Positions 10,913 through 22,330 of a stretch of DNA of 64,000 bases are shown piece after piece (position 1 is the first letter of the stretch; every line of letters begins with the position of its first letter). The position numbers and the translations under genes were made by a program. The stretch is from Dryococelus australis. Its lineage: Eukaryota > Arthropoda > Insecta > Phasmatodea > Phasmatidae. The notes under the pieces were generated by a model. That model searched no databases and was not told the DNA's origin. It saw only the letters and a program-made list of their open reading frames with translations. The DNA lies in contig CM056995.1 in assembly GCA_029891345.1 (NCBI GenBank), forward strand, positions 217,004,547 through 217,068,546. Reading direction: 5' to 3'.

Positions 10913-11100
10913 AAATTAACCGAGCGGAGTGCTGTAGTAACTTTCACTGTGTCATTAGGGAGGACCTGAATTCGAATCCCGATCAGACTATTCTGATTTC
11001 GGTTTCCCAGAATTTCTGGAACCATTTCAGTTGAATGCTGGGATTGTTCTTTACTACAATCCGCTGCTTATTTCTCCCCCGTTCCTGATTCTCCGAATAA
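10913..11100 (+). mobile_element. Diverged tRNA-headed SINE, 5' part
   Basis: The sequence CCGAGCGGAGTGCTGTAG, then TGAATTCGAATCCCGATCAG (B-box-like), CTGATTTCGGTTTCCCAGAA and GAATGCTGGGATTGTTC parallels the SINE at 13187-13460 block by block. The matching 3' end lies about 960 bp further on at 12066-12105, so this copy appears split by later insertion. Confidence 0.65.
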
Positions 11101-11308
11101 CTTTCACCGAGGAAAAGGTTTTGTTGAATCAAACATAGTTTGGCGTAATCAAATTGTTTGTAAAGGGGTAGTTAAATATTTGTTCGTTAAAACCAAATTA
11201 TGCTCCTATTTGGTTGCTACAAACAAATATTTGGTTAAAGAAACTAAATGTGTGTTTTTTAGCTCTACGTATATTAAACAGTTTCGGTTAATATTTAATA
11301 AAGCTTGT

Positions 11309-11370
11309 AGCGCGACCGGGATTCGAACCTACATCAGCTGCGCTCGAACCTCGGCTAAAGTGACTGTAAA
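11309..11370 (-). mobile_element. tRNA-like SINE-head fragment
   Basis: The minus strand reads GGTTCGAATCCCGGTCGCGC, a good B-box/T-arm match. A complete cloverleaf cannot be drawn and no acceptor stem pairs, so this is a SINE head or tRNA pseudogene and not a functional tRNA. Confidence 0.45.
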
Positions 11371-11391
11371 TGAAATGGCAATGTTTGTAAA

Positions 11392-11625
11392 TATAGGCTG
11401 TTCACGGTAAAGTGAGCACTTGTGAAGCCCCAGTTACTTTTTCTTTTCAGCCATTTTTCAATCCTTTGTGCGTAGTTTTAAACAAATATTGCCACGTAAG
11501 TAATAGTTTTTTATATTCCACCACACTTTGAAGTAAACATCAAAGGCTACAATTAAATATTTATTCACGGTTATCCCAAATAAAAGGGCTTTTATAAGTC
11601 CTCACTGTACCGTGAATAGCCTATA
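11392..11625 (+). mobile_element. Family B TIR element, complete, TATA-bordered
   Basis: About 234 bp including both borders: TATAGGCTGTTCACGGTAAA on the left and ACTGTACCGTGAATAGCCTATA on the right. The termini are nearly those of family A, but the interior differs, keeping only an ATTTA-rich core with ACATCAAAGGCTACAAT. The TATA on each side fits a TATA target duplication, or a TA duplication with TA as the outermost TIR bases. Confidence 0.85.
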
Positions 11626-12065
11626 AATACACATAAAATACTCTACAACGTGCGCAATTAAATGATCCACGTTTTAAAACGTTCCTTTTTAGTTTCCTGT
11701 TGGTTATTTTATTACGATTTTTATACCATTATTAAGCGTCAACAAATATCCTAACAAACATTGTTACTATCCTATGTATTACATAAAATACAAACAAACT
11801 TTTGAGCTGTATTTTTGAACGAAGGCAATCAAATGAATAGCGAAAAGAAAATGTGTACAGTTCATTAACCATTTTAATTTGTTGGCAGATACATTTCAAT
11901 TGGCCCAACACAGAGGTACAGTTAATTCACTCGTGTAACTTGTAAATGAAGAAAAAAAATTTGGTTTTTCAAGATTTGTTTACTGAACAAAAATATTTTG
12001 TTGGCACAACTAAATATATTTATGGCCCTATACAAACAAATATTTTGTTAGCTATCTCTGTGTGA

Positions 12066-12105
12066 TCATTCTGTAATGATCTCTCTGTAGGCGAGACGTT
12101 AGGCC
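12066..12105 (+). mobile_element. SINE 3' end (rest at 10913-11100)
   Basis: CTGTAATGATCTCTCTGTAG followed by GCGAGACGTTAGGCC matches the tail of the SINE at 13187-13460 (TCTAATGACATTACTGTCGA, CGAGACGTTAAGCC). Confidence 0.55.
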
Positions 12106-12112
12106 GCAAGTC

Positions 12113-12492
12113 AATTCGCGTGTCACACTTTTTGAACCCGACCTTTGAAAAATCACCGCATGTATGACTTGTTTGTATATTTCGTAAATATGCTATGCAT
12201 CACAATCCGTTTTATACTTGTGTTAACCTAGTGCCTATTGTTTGGTTAAATTAAAATTCTATTTATAATTAATATGAATAAAACGGAGGAAACAAATGTT
12301 AGTATTGCCTGCTTATAATAGTTCTGATGTATAATATTACTATACACAGTGCGCACGAATGTGATTTGCAGTCCCTTTGGTGTAAATGTCTAGACTTGGG
12401 TAAGACTTGTTCACACTAGGTGGAGGAATACCCTGCAAGTGGAACTTTAGTAAGACTTCATAAAAGTTGGAAGTTACCGTGAATGTACTATA
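12113..12492 (+). mobile_element. Family C TIR element
   Basis: The right end TTGGAAGTTACCGTGAATGT then ACTATA, and the internal blocks AAATCACCGCATGTATG, TTTTATACTTGTGTTAAC and GGTGGAGGAATACCCTG, align with 39526-39892 in the same orientation. The left end is poorly preserved. Confidence 0.7.
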
Positions 12493-13176
12493 CCTACCTT
12501 CCTCTCCAGAATAGTTATATAATCACCTCTGGACAACATGAGCCTGATGATACGGAGTTTTGTCCTGCTATATTACAAATTATTTGAAATTACGTGCTGT
12601 CTAAAAACAGGCTGAAGATAGGGTAAAAGCATTAGAATGTAGCTATCCCCATACAGACGTAATCGGGTGGACCAGAATGGCCCAAACAATTCCACGCACA
12701 GATTTAATATGTGGCCATCGCCAGCCTGCGTGGTCCCTGCAGCACTTTCGGATCATACTAACGTTCATTCTACTCAGATTGACAAGTTCAACACTTAGTT
12801 CTCTATTTTTGAATTTGCGTCTTTCCCAGTCGGTCACTAGCCGTTGGAAAAGAAGGGGGGGGGGGGGTCTGCGTCCCAAAGTGCGTGGGACGAAAACGCG
12901 TTCCTCGGCGACGCCCATCTCTGTCAGTTCCCCCTACGCTCCATAGTGACACCTGGGCCGCCATTAGAAGGCTTAATGTTGCGCAAACCATATAGTGACT
13001 AAACAATTCGGCTCTATAAATAACACTTTCAGTGGTGACTCTTTAAATTTAGTGATCAAAATCGCGATTCTGTGTTTGACCATAGGATTAGGAATTTGAA
13101 TAACCCCTTTTGTGTTGCTAATTTAGGAAAAAAATTATATAATATAGTCCGACAAGATCTCTATTATAGAGTACAT
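12493..13176. other. Unique DNA with a G13 tract
   Basis: Thirteen consecutive G at 12855-12867, followed by a small inverted repeat CGTCCCA/TGGGACG (about 12872-12892). Overlapping frames of 89-91 codons on both strands read through these low-complexity bases and are unlikely to be coding. Confidence 0.45.
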
Positions 13177-13186
13177 GATAAATATT

Positions 13187-13460
13187 ACCGAGCGAGGTGG
13201 CGCAGTGGTAACTCACTGCGCCAGTGGTAACTCGCATTCGGTAGGACTCTGGTTCGATTCCCGGTCCGGCCATCCTGATTCCGATTTTCCATGGTTTTCC
13301 GAAATCACTCCAGGCGAATATTGGGATGAGTCCCTAATAAAGGTCATGTCCGATTCCTTCACATTCCTTACCGAATTCCTCTTCCCTGTGCAACTTGCAC
13401 CGTCTCTAATGACATTACTGTCGACGAGACGTTAAGCCCAATTACCTATATACCTACCTT
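13187..13460 (+). mobile_element. tRNA-derived SINE with 10-bp target duplication
   Basis: Flanked by identical GATAAATATT at 13177-13186 and 13461-13470. The head has an A-box-like GTGGCGCAGTGG and a B-box GGTTCGATTCC. The body runs CCATCCTGATTCCGATTTTC and the 3' domain carries GTCGACGAGACGTTAAGCCC followed by a short CCTATATACCTACCTT tail. The head contains a small internal duplication of GCGCAGTGGTAACTC / GCGCCAGTGGTAACTC. The intact duplication marks it as a comparatively young retroposition. Confidence 0.9.
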
Positions 13461-13484
13461 GATAAATATTTGTTTAAAAAAAAT

Positions 13485-13577
13485 GGAAGCAGCAGCTTTG
13501 AAGACAGAGGCTCGATGGAAGACCAGCCCGGCACTAGTGGCTCCGGAATGAGCGGCCTACCAAAGCAGACAACGTAG
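13485..13577 (+). other. Candidate C-terminal exon (weak)
   Basis: An open frame directly downstream of the SINE reads GSSSFEDRGSMEDQPGTSGS and then GMSGLPKQTT before TAG. The composition (Ser/Gly/Asp/Pro, CpG-richer than its flanks) is more protein-like than its surroundings. AG dinucleotides before it could serve as an acceptor, but the upstream tract is purine-rich and poor. AATAAA occurs downstream at about 13843. No family recognised; it may be a processed fragment or chance. Confidence 0.2.
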
Positions 13578-14632
13578 TGACGTCTCAACAGACCCAGCTC
13601 GTTGACATAAGTCCTTACCTACTAGTGTTTCATTTCCGACCTAGATACACATCGAATTTCATGGAATATCTACCGGTAAGAGTTCACTCCTATCCACCAT
13701 ATATTTTTCCCCGTCAACTGGTAGAAGTTGTGTCGAACGTGTACTGGATTTTCTGTTTTGTATGTTAACAAATAAGTGAAATTTTCATTAAATGTCTTGT
13801 ATGTAGATATTCCTAAATGTTTTGTATTGGAATTTTTGTATGGAATAAACTTTGCTCTTCGCACTAACGTATACATTTAACAAAATATATTCACGTGTTA
13901 TTATGTCGAAAAATTATTTGATTTATTTATTATATAAAATATGCAGCTAAAATAAGCATGTTACAATAACTTCATGCCAAACGTTTCGCCGTTTAGGAAT
14001 TTGCACTATTTAAGAGGGTGCATCAAGACTTGGGCAAGTATATATTCCAATTTGGAAGAAACTATTTTTACCCACTAGCAAAATTTGTTCAGTTAAACTT
14101 CAGCTTGAAACCTCTTTGAAACACCTGCACACGTTGCGGTGGAAATTTTCTCTATGCCACACTTTCCCATTAGCAATCTATTTTTCTTCCGAACGTGAGT
14201 AGAGGCGCTAAACAACTGGAACTGGTTCATAGCGTGAAATACTGACAAACATTGTCAGTCTAGCGAAGCCACGAGCTCTGATGAGGCACTGTGAATAGTG
14301 CCTGAGCAAACTGTACAGACTACCGTTGAAAAAAGTCCCATTAAATATAAAAATCACTTCACTGTGGTCCAACTCAGTTGAATGCTGATGTGATTAGGCA
14401 AGTATTAGTCAGTTACAACGGATAATTCTTGTCGAACGCTGCTTGTTACATCTTAAAACATCCACGGTTGGCCACTGTGCTTGTCATTTCATGTCGTTTT
14501 AATCTGTTTGCTGAGGTATTCCTGAAACACAAGTGGCATATTTGACAAATTAATTTCAAATACATGCCCATCTTCGGAAATGTCCAATATCCTGCACCTT
14601 TCATCTCCGAATTTAAAACGGTTCGTAAGCAA
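13578..14632. other. Unique AT-rich DNA, nothing recognised
   Basis: Only short frames. The AATAAA at about 13843 is the only possible regulatory signal noticed. Confidence 0.4.
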
Positions 14633-15192
14633 CACTGTAAAAAAATTTGTATTTTATACGAATGTACATGGCAGCACAATCTCCACACTGACGAACGTAT
14701 TTTAATACAAAATAAGCGAGGTTGTAAAAACACACAAGCTTAGGGTTTTAGTGCCTTGCATTAGTAAATTTTATGCATACTTTTGCAAGTGTAATTTTAC
14801 GCCCTTTTAAATGTCAATATACCAGTACATTTCTTTTTTTTACAGTATGATTGTACTACATTTTGAATGAAACAGAACAATATGTACTTTTACATAGATG
14901 TACATGTTTCAATACAATATTGGCGTAGTTGTAAAAACACACAGATTTGGGTTTTAATAGTTCATGTTCGTGGAGCTTTACACGTACTTTCAAATTTGTA
15001 CATTTACACCCCTCTTACTGTTTATACAACAATATATTTGTGTTTTTTTATAATAACATTGTACTATGTTATGGATAAAGTTGTACCTTGGTGTAAATTT
15101 ACAAGTACTGTACTGGTTTTTTTAAATTACACACAGAAAATGTAAAATTATCAAAAGGTTGTTCATGTATTTCTACACTTTTTTTTACAGTG
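14633..15192. mobile_element. T-rich foldback element with internal tandem repeat
   Basis: The ends are inverted: ACTGTAAAAAAA on the left (14635) and TTTTTTTTACAGT on the right (15180), with a third TTTTTTTTACAGTAT near 14835. The interior is a diverged tandem duplication with a period of about 207 bp: GTTGTAAAAACACACA at 14721 and again at 14928, each with similar flanks. Several TTTACA/TGTAAA motifs recur. The 92- and 95-codon frames inside are not recognisable. Confidence 0.6.
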
Positions 15193-15379
15193 GAGTTGTC
15201 AGTTAAAACCTAAGACACTTTCCACCCAATGCTAAACTCTGTTAGCATAAGCAACACTTTGAGTTAAAGATGGCAAGTATAATTATAAATTTAGCGTCTC
15301 TTTATATTTTAATTATATTCGCATTCGTGAGATTTGACCTTCATGACCTAAGGTTATTGAATTTTAATCATAAATAGTT
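15193..15379. other. AT-rich unique DNA
   Basis: Nothing recognised. Confidence 0.4.
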
Positions 15380-15630
15380 ATCTAAAATTAATCTATCGGC
15401 GTTCGCTTGATTTGGTAGGTTGGTTGATTGATCGATTGGAAAGGGCTTATTAACGTACCCGGTGTTATGCCTGAAGGCTTACCAGGGGGACGGCTTACAA
15501 ACGAACTTATGACGTAACTTATGGAGACACCAAACCCATAATCTCCCGCAACCCAGACTGGCGTGCAAACACTGCGCCACGAGAGGTCAACTTTTGCATT
15601 ATAGAACGCAGCTACTGCATGTGCCATTTA
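15380..15630 (-). mobile_element. Probable SINE, reverse
   Basis: The minus strand carries CGTGGCGCAGTGTTTGCACG, an A-box-like start, then CCAGTCTGGGTTGCGGGAGA and a GC-rich body ending in a CAATCAACCAACCTACC-type tail. It is more GC-rich than both flanks. The B box is not clean, so the assignment is moderate. A 79-codon minus frame spans it and is probably incidental. Confidence 0.4.
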
Positions 15631-16573
15631 AATATTTTCCGTGTTTATTCATTTCTCCATATTATACCGATAATTTGCGCATGTCACTTGGTGCAATGTG
15701 ATATAAAACTTTTGTTTATACAATTAAGTTGAATTGGAAATCCAAATTTCCAATTCGGTTTGCTTTGTTTTGGTTTTTTACTTACAAACAAAACCAAACG
15801 CACATAGGGAAAATATAATGAAATAATTTCAGACTACAATAAAGCCATTCACCTTTCTGCAGAAGGTCTGCCTGGGCCAACAAGTTGGTTATTCTGTTCT
15901 ACTCTCACAGTCGGCGAGTTTCTTTGTGAAATAAACCGTGTCAGTACCGTGGTTGATTCGTCGAGGTGCCAGCGTTCAAACATTTCCGCCAATTATTATT
16001 TTAGATTGGTCAAGGCTCTCGTTGTAAAAGGAAACTGGTGTATGGTATGCGTTTAACAATTACGCGACACACAAAATCAATTTTCCGTCCTACATACAGA
16101 CCTGCGAGTGTGTTCTTTTTCAGCTTCAGTATTGTTGGCGGACCTTGACGCACACTTGTAGGTCCTGTGTTGCACACTTCTAGTAGTAATGTGTTTTAGT
16201 TCTAACTGAATATTTATTAGCACTGTAGACTAGCAATTACCAACCACTAGTGCATATATATAGTTCCTAAATACGCCAGTGTTTTTGTTAACTCGCAACG
16301 TCATATCGGAGTGAGTGATTAAATTGTGATGCAAAATGAAATGACTGTGCATTTAATGCTGTTAAATTACTAGACATTTTCTTGTATTAGTAACTGTTAG
16401 TGAATGAGTTGTCTATGAGAATTGTATCAGTTTATCAATCGCAGCGTAAATCATAGCAAGAAGAGGAATGAATGTTCGGGGAGATGGAGGGAAATTTTTT
16501 TTCGATATAAGATTCGAATGATAGGCTTATTTTCGGTGGTTTGTTTTATCATGTGCAAGAACTATACTGACTT
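15631..16573. other. Unique AT-rich DNA, nothing recognised
   Basis: No frame over 60 codons. An inverted GGAAATCCAAATTTCC palindrome at about 15735-15750 is the only structure noticed. Confidence 0.4.
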
Positions 16574-16848
16574 GGGGCCGCGGTAGTGTAGTGTATAGAG
16601 TACTCGCCTCCCTAGGTGAACCGGGTTCAATTCCCGGTGGTTTCGTTGCCAGGTATCCGCATGTGGGGAATAGTGTGCTAGATGGTGCCGCTGGTTGGCG
16701 GGTTGCCTCGGGATCCTTCGTTCCTCCCCCCCTCCTCCAAGCAACAATCTGGCGCTATCCAATACTCTCCTCAAATCACCCTCATCGGCTCTCAAGATCT
16801 CAATGTTAAGAGCCGCCCAAATCTCTCCACTCCACTACAGGTACTTGA
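16574..16848 (+). mobile_element. tRNA-headed SINE (same family as 51068)
   Basis: GGGGCCGCGGTAGTGTAGTG starts the head, and GGGTTCAATTCCCGG is the B box. The body has CTGGTTGGCGGGTTGCCTCG, TCTGGCGCTATCC, CTCATCGGCTCTCAAGATCT and GTTAAGAGCCGCCCAAATCT, the last shared with 51068-51322. The overlapping 65-77-codon frames in three phases reflect lack of stops in GC-rich DNA, not genes. Confidence 0.8.
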
Positions 16849-16929
16849 TGTCTCACGGGAAGGGAGAGCGGGAAGGTAATATGGCGTCAAACATACGTCA
16901 CACCAATACTATGCGACTTCGAAATTAAG

Positions 16930-17181
16930 TATAGGCTATTCACGGTAAAGTGAGCACTTTTGTAAGACCTCTCACTTTGGAATAATAGTCAATAAATATT
17001 TAAATTTAACATCTAAGGTTACAATAAAGAGTCCGGTGATATATATTAACTGTTTTATTTACATTCAAAATGTATTTTTGAAAAAAAAAAAAAAAAAAGG
17101 GTGGAAGTATAAAAAATAGCTGACAGGAAAAAAAAATTACTAGACCTTAAAAGTGCTCAACTTTGCCGTGAACAGCCTATA
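16930..17181 (+). mobile_element. Family B TIR element, complete, TATA-bordered
   Basis: TATAGGCTATTCACGGTAAA to TTTGCCGTGAACAGCCTATA. The interior has the family B blocks TCAATAAATATTTAAATT and ACATCTAAGGTTACAAT, plus an A-run of about 18 at 17081-17098. Confidence 0.85.
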
Positions 17182-20100
17182 GAAAGGAATTGATAGTGTC
17201 TGCCGAAATATTTAATCGCTTAGCGAGTTAGGAACTTCACAAACACGAGTAAAAAACACCATGGCTTGACACCTTCATAACATTGTTTCTACTTAATCAC
17301 TAAAATCCATTATCCATTTCTATAACTAAGATGCCATGCGCCAAAACTTGGTGTTATTTTTCTATTGAAATATGCACGTATTTGCAAAGTGGCATCGTGA
17401 AGAAATTAATGTAAAAACGTTCAGATATTTGTTGCCGGTTTTCTGATCAGTATTGACCTTGGCTTTCTCAGTGGATGTTTCCACTCGTACTATTGTAGAA
17501 TGATGACATTTGAAACTTCACTAGATTGAGATTTTTGGACGTCATTGCGATGTAGGTGTGTCACGGAAAAACAGGACTGAGCACGAAAAAAAATATAAAT
17601 AATACAAGTTACCTGTGGACTAGAAAATAAATATGTATAAAAAACAGGGAAAATCCAAGACGGAAGTGAAAAACAGAACAGCAACTAATTACAAAAAATG
17701 TCTTTTTCATAATTTGTTGTTTCTTATTCTATTCCCTCTTGGAATTTTCCATTGTTGTATATAGCCTACATATATTTTCTCGTCCATAGGTAACTTGTCT
17801 TATTTATATATATTTTTGTGTTCAGTCCTGAATATCCATGAGCCATCCGCATCGCAATGGCTAATGTCCAAAATTAAATTCGCCCCCGTTGCACTATTCA
17901 TTCAAAAATAATTTGAAACTCTGCGATAGGTATAAAAAATATTTTTGTTGATAAATTAATTTGTTAAATTATATAAACTAAGAATATTTGTTGCTGTAAT
18001 CTGGAGAGGGTTAGTTTTTCTTAATTTCGCTAGTGTTTATCAAACGCAGTTTTATTGCTGAACTAGCTGATCCCGGCGAACAATCTTCCACCTCTTTTCA
18101 GCACCTGTTGTTGGATTTCTTTGTTTATAATTGAAATTATATCCATCCTCTCCTTCCCATAATGAAACATAACTAAAAACATTACTCGCCACCTCAGTAG
18201 CATATGATGTGAATATGGTCTCAATTGGTACAGTGGTTTGTCAGCGATGCGGTTTACTCACGCATAATGTATATATATGGCCTATTCTCAGTTTCACATA
18301 ACTTCAGTAAATTTTGACAGTTTTCGAAAAGAAGTGCGGCTACGATGTATCTCTCAGCTACATCTGTTCTGTCGGCGAAGAAAATGGTGTTTGTAAACAA
18401 ACTAAGAATCCAATGCCAGGCATCGAGACTGAAAAATTCAGTCCAGTACTTGTGTGACGTGTATGACCGTAGTCTAAACGCCACATGTATGTAAGTGGTG
18501 TGAGTAAAACAAAAAGATACAGTTTTAGATACTTTTGCCCGAGGTAGGTATTTGCTTACAAGGACCAGAATTGTGAGAACTTGCACCTCCTGGACACAGG
18601 TACCCGGTACCAGGAACTCAGCGTATTATAGGATACATTTAACGTTGGTCTCCACAAGGCTTACCATAGGAGAGAGAACACTTACCACAGGTAGGTCATA
18701 GAAGACACTTAATTCCCTTTTATTTTACTTGTTAAATTTTTCTATGCCTTGGTGGAACTGTGGACAGGTTGAAATAAAATTCAAAGACATGGGGAGACTA
18801 GTAATTAAGTTCACACATAGAATGGATAACCCTTTAGAATATTTACAACTGGGGATATTCACAAAACTATGCAAACCCACAATGACTAATTGGTCTAACA
18901 TTGAAATATTAACATTGTACTCAATTATATACTAGAACTGATCTTATAGAAATTATGTGGCCGCAACTGAGATTGACCATGCCAGTATCAGCCTAATATC
19001 GTAATCTTGGAATGTCTGACGGAAATACCTAGTCAAATTAATATGTTGGTTATTACAAAAAAAAAAACACCACATTTGAAAGAGAGGACTCTTAAAGATT
19101 ACTTGTGTTTTTGTGACCGCAAGGCTGTTAATTTAATAAAGTGCAAATTTCAACATGGCTGACTGGATGGCATCTCTCTTAAATATAATTAAAATTTTCG
19201 TGCATGGTGAACATCTTTTACAAGTGGACGTGGTCGTAGAATAATTTAACTCACAATTAAATGAAGCGTAGTCGCTGATGGTAGTCGGCCGCATGTAGTC
19301 CTGTTCGAACTCGTGATCTTGCCTCATCTTAAGCCAGCGAGCCTGGGTACAAGAAGAAATTACAGTTTATAGATTAAGTACCCCACGTCACTCGCGGACT
19401 GTGAACTCCTAATTAAATGCGTATGTAGCACGGGCAGACTAAATTAATATATATACATGAACCACCGTCTTCTGTTCTTCATGTCTGCTATATTTAAGTA
19501 ATGGAACTCTACTTGAACCCTAATAAAATAAAATCCTATTGGGTCTAAGACAACTAGTCGTAGCACTTTCCTAACCGTACAATCCACACAATGGAGATCG
19601 CTCCAACAAAACGTAAAGCGTCCCTCTTCTCAACTATCATGGCATGGCAACCTCAGTTCAAATAACACGACACTGCGTCGTCAAGACAACCAAATAAACA
19701 AACATTTAACTTATTTATGGTTACGTAACCCATAGCAACTAATATTACCAACTTTGTAACAATTATAAAACATAGACGAATAAAATTGAAAAAAAAAAAC
19801 CTAAAAAAAATAAAAACTAAAGAACGTGAATATTTACATACTACACAAAACAAGATACGTAAATCGTTGGGTTAATCATAAATGTAATTATATAATTAAT
19901 ATGTAGTGTCCATAAAATAATACTTCCGATGTGGAAGAATTGCAGCAGTTCAATTAAGCTACTATAGCTGGTTGCCATTCCCAACTGTTTTTTTTATTTT
20001 TATGACCACATGATATACTAGTTAATGTCCCGGTTATTTCATTGACGGCGAGGGGAACTCAAGTTTAAGGTCTTTCGTTAGACGTAATTGTTTTACGGTG

Positions 20101-20800
20101 CTTCTTATGAGAAAGCGGCAATTCAAACTTGCATTGTTTTTACGGTGCACTGGAAAATTTTTTTCGTACGGAAATAACATTCAAATTATCTATTAAACTT
20201 CTAACTTCATCGAAAGAACTAAATGCGATAAATGTGTCGCTGTCCGTACAGATGCCAGAAATACTACACACACAATTAGTATTGATTTTTTTTATACATA
20301 ATACATAATCTACACTAAAAGGGTGTTTATTTTGGCCACGTACATGTGAAAACCTTCCTTAAGAACAATATGCTTTAAATACTCCACTATTTATACAGAT
20401 GCATGAAATGCATATTGTAAAAATTTTCAGGATATTTAACTTGGCATTATTAAACGTTCTGATGAGATTTCTACAGACATGGTAGTTGATTGTTCCTTCT
20501 ACCTATATTTCACTTTCCATTACGAAATTTAAAAAAAATACTTAAGTGATATGTACGCTTTGAGATTTAATGTAACCACACATTAGCACATCACACAAGT
20601 GAAAAAAATAAGTCACTGTTGGAAAAATAAGAAATATAAAGATATCAGGCTGGGCAACCTTCGAATAAACGTAATGGCAAATTGCCCCCTTTCTCGACAC
20701 CACCTTTCAATTTGACTTAAGTGTAGAACTTAAGGACAAAACATTCATAACTTTTCCTTTGAGAGAGAGAAAGAGTTGTTACAAAATATTTACAGTTTAA
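17182..20800. other. 3.6 kb AT-rich unique DNA
   Basis: I find no match to the window's repeat families. Frames are at most 110 codons (18254-18586, minus) and none shows a motif. A weak tRNA-like patch on the minus strand near 19285-19330 (GAGTTCGAACAGG) may be an old SINE head. This could be intronic or intergenic, and nothing in the sequence decides. Confidence 0.4.
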
Positions 20801-20806
20801 GATTGT

Positions 20807-20834
20807 GCACATTGTGCAACAGTGCACAATGTAC
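20807..20834. repeat. Hairpin at the 3' edge of the copia remnant
   Basis: GCACATTGTGCA (20807-20818) and TGCACAATGTAC (20823-20834) pair at 11 of 12 positions around a 4-nt ACAG loop. It lies 15 bp beyond the stop codon of the copia RNase H frame. It could mark the start of the 3' LTR (minus-strand TGTACATTGTGCAC), but no second LTR is available to confirm this. Confidence 0.55.
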
Positions 20835-20848
20835 AGTTTCCCAGGTTG

Positions 20849-21300
20849 TCATTCCTTCAACAGGAAATTTAAAGTGCTTCTTAGCAAACGAAATTTAGTT
20901 GCACCTAATGGTTTGGTAAAAATATCTACCTTTTGTCTACTTGATGAAATGTACTACACATCAAAAATTCTTTTCTGGGACAATTTACACACAAAATAGT
21001 TATTAACTTATACATGCTTCATTCTACAGTACTTATGTTTTGACATCAAATTTATAAAAGATTGATTGACCTCGAAAAAACATAGGTTTTTTTGACACTA
21101 AGCTTCAAATCAGACAAAATTCCCATGATCCACAATGTTTCAAAAACACCTTCACTAAATGAAATAAACTCTGCCTCTGATGACAATGCAACAGTTATTT
21201 TCTCGTGGCTCAAACAGTACAGCCAAACATTTCCACTACATACCTAGAGATAGTCTTTATATCGGATATGTCGCCTGTCCACTCGTAGCACACAATTTAG
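20849..21300 (-). pseudogene. Ty1/copia RNase H domain, frameshifted
   Basis: Minus-strand frames give FGCTV, then after a frameshift ALSSEAEFISFS and EGVFETLWIMGILSDL, which is the copia RNase H active-site neighbourhood. It ends with VDIFTKPLGATKFRLLRSTL and a stop at 20849-20851. Stops and at least two frameshifts interrupt it. It would have removed the RNA strand during reverse transcription. It is continuous with the RT remnant upstream (higher coordinates). Confidence 0.85.
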
Positions 21301-22330
21301 TTATTGAGAACTGCTTTTAGGGTAAAACAAAACATGTTTTAGTGATCCTATGATGTAACGGAGCACACGTTTGAGCGGTTTCCATAAGCTCTCTGTAGGT
21401 CTGCTTTGGTGTCTGCTTAATAAATTCAGAGAGACAAATCTAGTCGAGAAATAGTCATGAATACATAAGACAGCCATTAATGCCTTGAACGATTTATTAG
21501 TAATCACTGGTTCATTTTCGCAGGCAATACGAGAGGATTTTTCCCCAATTGGAGACTTTACTGCTTTACACTCTGCCATACCAAATCTGTGTAACAAATT
21601 TACCATATAGTTTGTGACGCATTCCCTTGTGTTCTCTATCTTAATCGCTAGGAAAAACTTAATTTCCCCCAGATCAGTCATGTTGAATTCTTTTCATAAC
21701 ATTTGTATTTAAATTAATTGTCACACTTTAACCAGTACTTACAATGATAAAATTACTAACGTAAAATAGCAAATACATCAATGTATTTATTTTCACTGTA
21801 AACATACATTTATCATGCCGATATTGAACAAACCCCAGTTTCCTGACAATTTCATAAAAACAAAAATGCTATGCTCTACGGGCTTGTTTCAACCCATAGA
21901 AAGGTTTATTTAATTTACATGCCAAGTTTCCTTTGACAGTAATCTCTGCAGATGGTGTCATATTTCCTCGTGAAGGTTCCCTTGTAGAAAAGCATTCTTC
22001 ACTCCATTTGATATACAAAGAAATTTTTGTTATTAATGAAAGTCAAGATTATCACACATTCGTGCAACCGGTGGCTATCTCTTGGTAATTGTATTTTCTT
22101 TTGTGCACATCCTCGCACAACTAATCTTTCCTTGTATCTTGAGGTTTCACAATTTTCATCTTTCTTCACATTAAAAACCCACTTAGTGTCTATAGGTTTT
22201 TCGTCCTTTAAGCACTTCGCATAATGTCCATGTGTTGTTTTCTTGTAGTGAAGTTTTCTTACTCCGCAGCTTGCTTCCACGTGTCTTTCTTCTCTTCTTT
22301 CCAGCTCTTACAGTGCTGTTGGTACATCTA
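21301..22330 (-). pseudogene. Ty1/copia reverse transcriptase, degraded
   Basis: The N-terminal part at 21999-22280 contains KPIDTKWVFNVKKDENCETS and RYKERLVVRGCAQKK. The C-terminal part at 21301-21681 contains MTDLGEIKFFLAIKIENT and HWKALKRVLRYL-like WKPLKRVLRYIIGSL. Both are hallmark copia RT blocks. The catalytic YVDD position reads YVSN (21752-21763), and stops separate the blocks, so the enzyme is dead. Family identity is known from these motifs; inactivity is read directly. Confidence 0.9.

Larger units (their letters stand above)
11101..12065. mobile_element. Insertion splitting a SINE; carries a family B copy
   Basis: Sits between the 5' part (10913-11100) and the 3' part (12066-12105) of a SINE. 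Both edges are rich in inverted CAAATATTTGGTT / AACCAAATATTTG-type motifs (about 11160-11235 and 11940-12050), suggesting a foldback-like element. Inside are a tRNA-like segment in reverse (11309-11370, with GGGATTCGAACC) and family B at 11392-11625. The exact ends are not determined. Confidence 0.45.

Noticed and set aside
13187-13275. Functional tRNA gene
   Set aside because: A and B boxes are present but no acceptor stem pairs, and the sequence continues into a SINE body with a target duplication.
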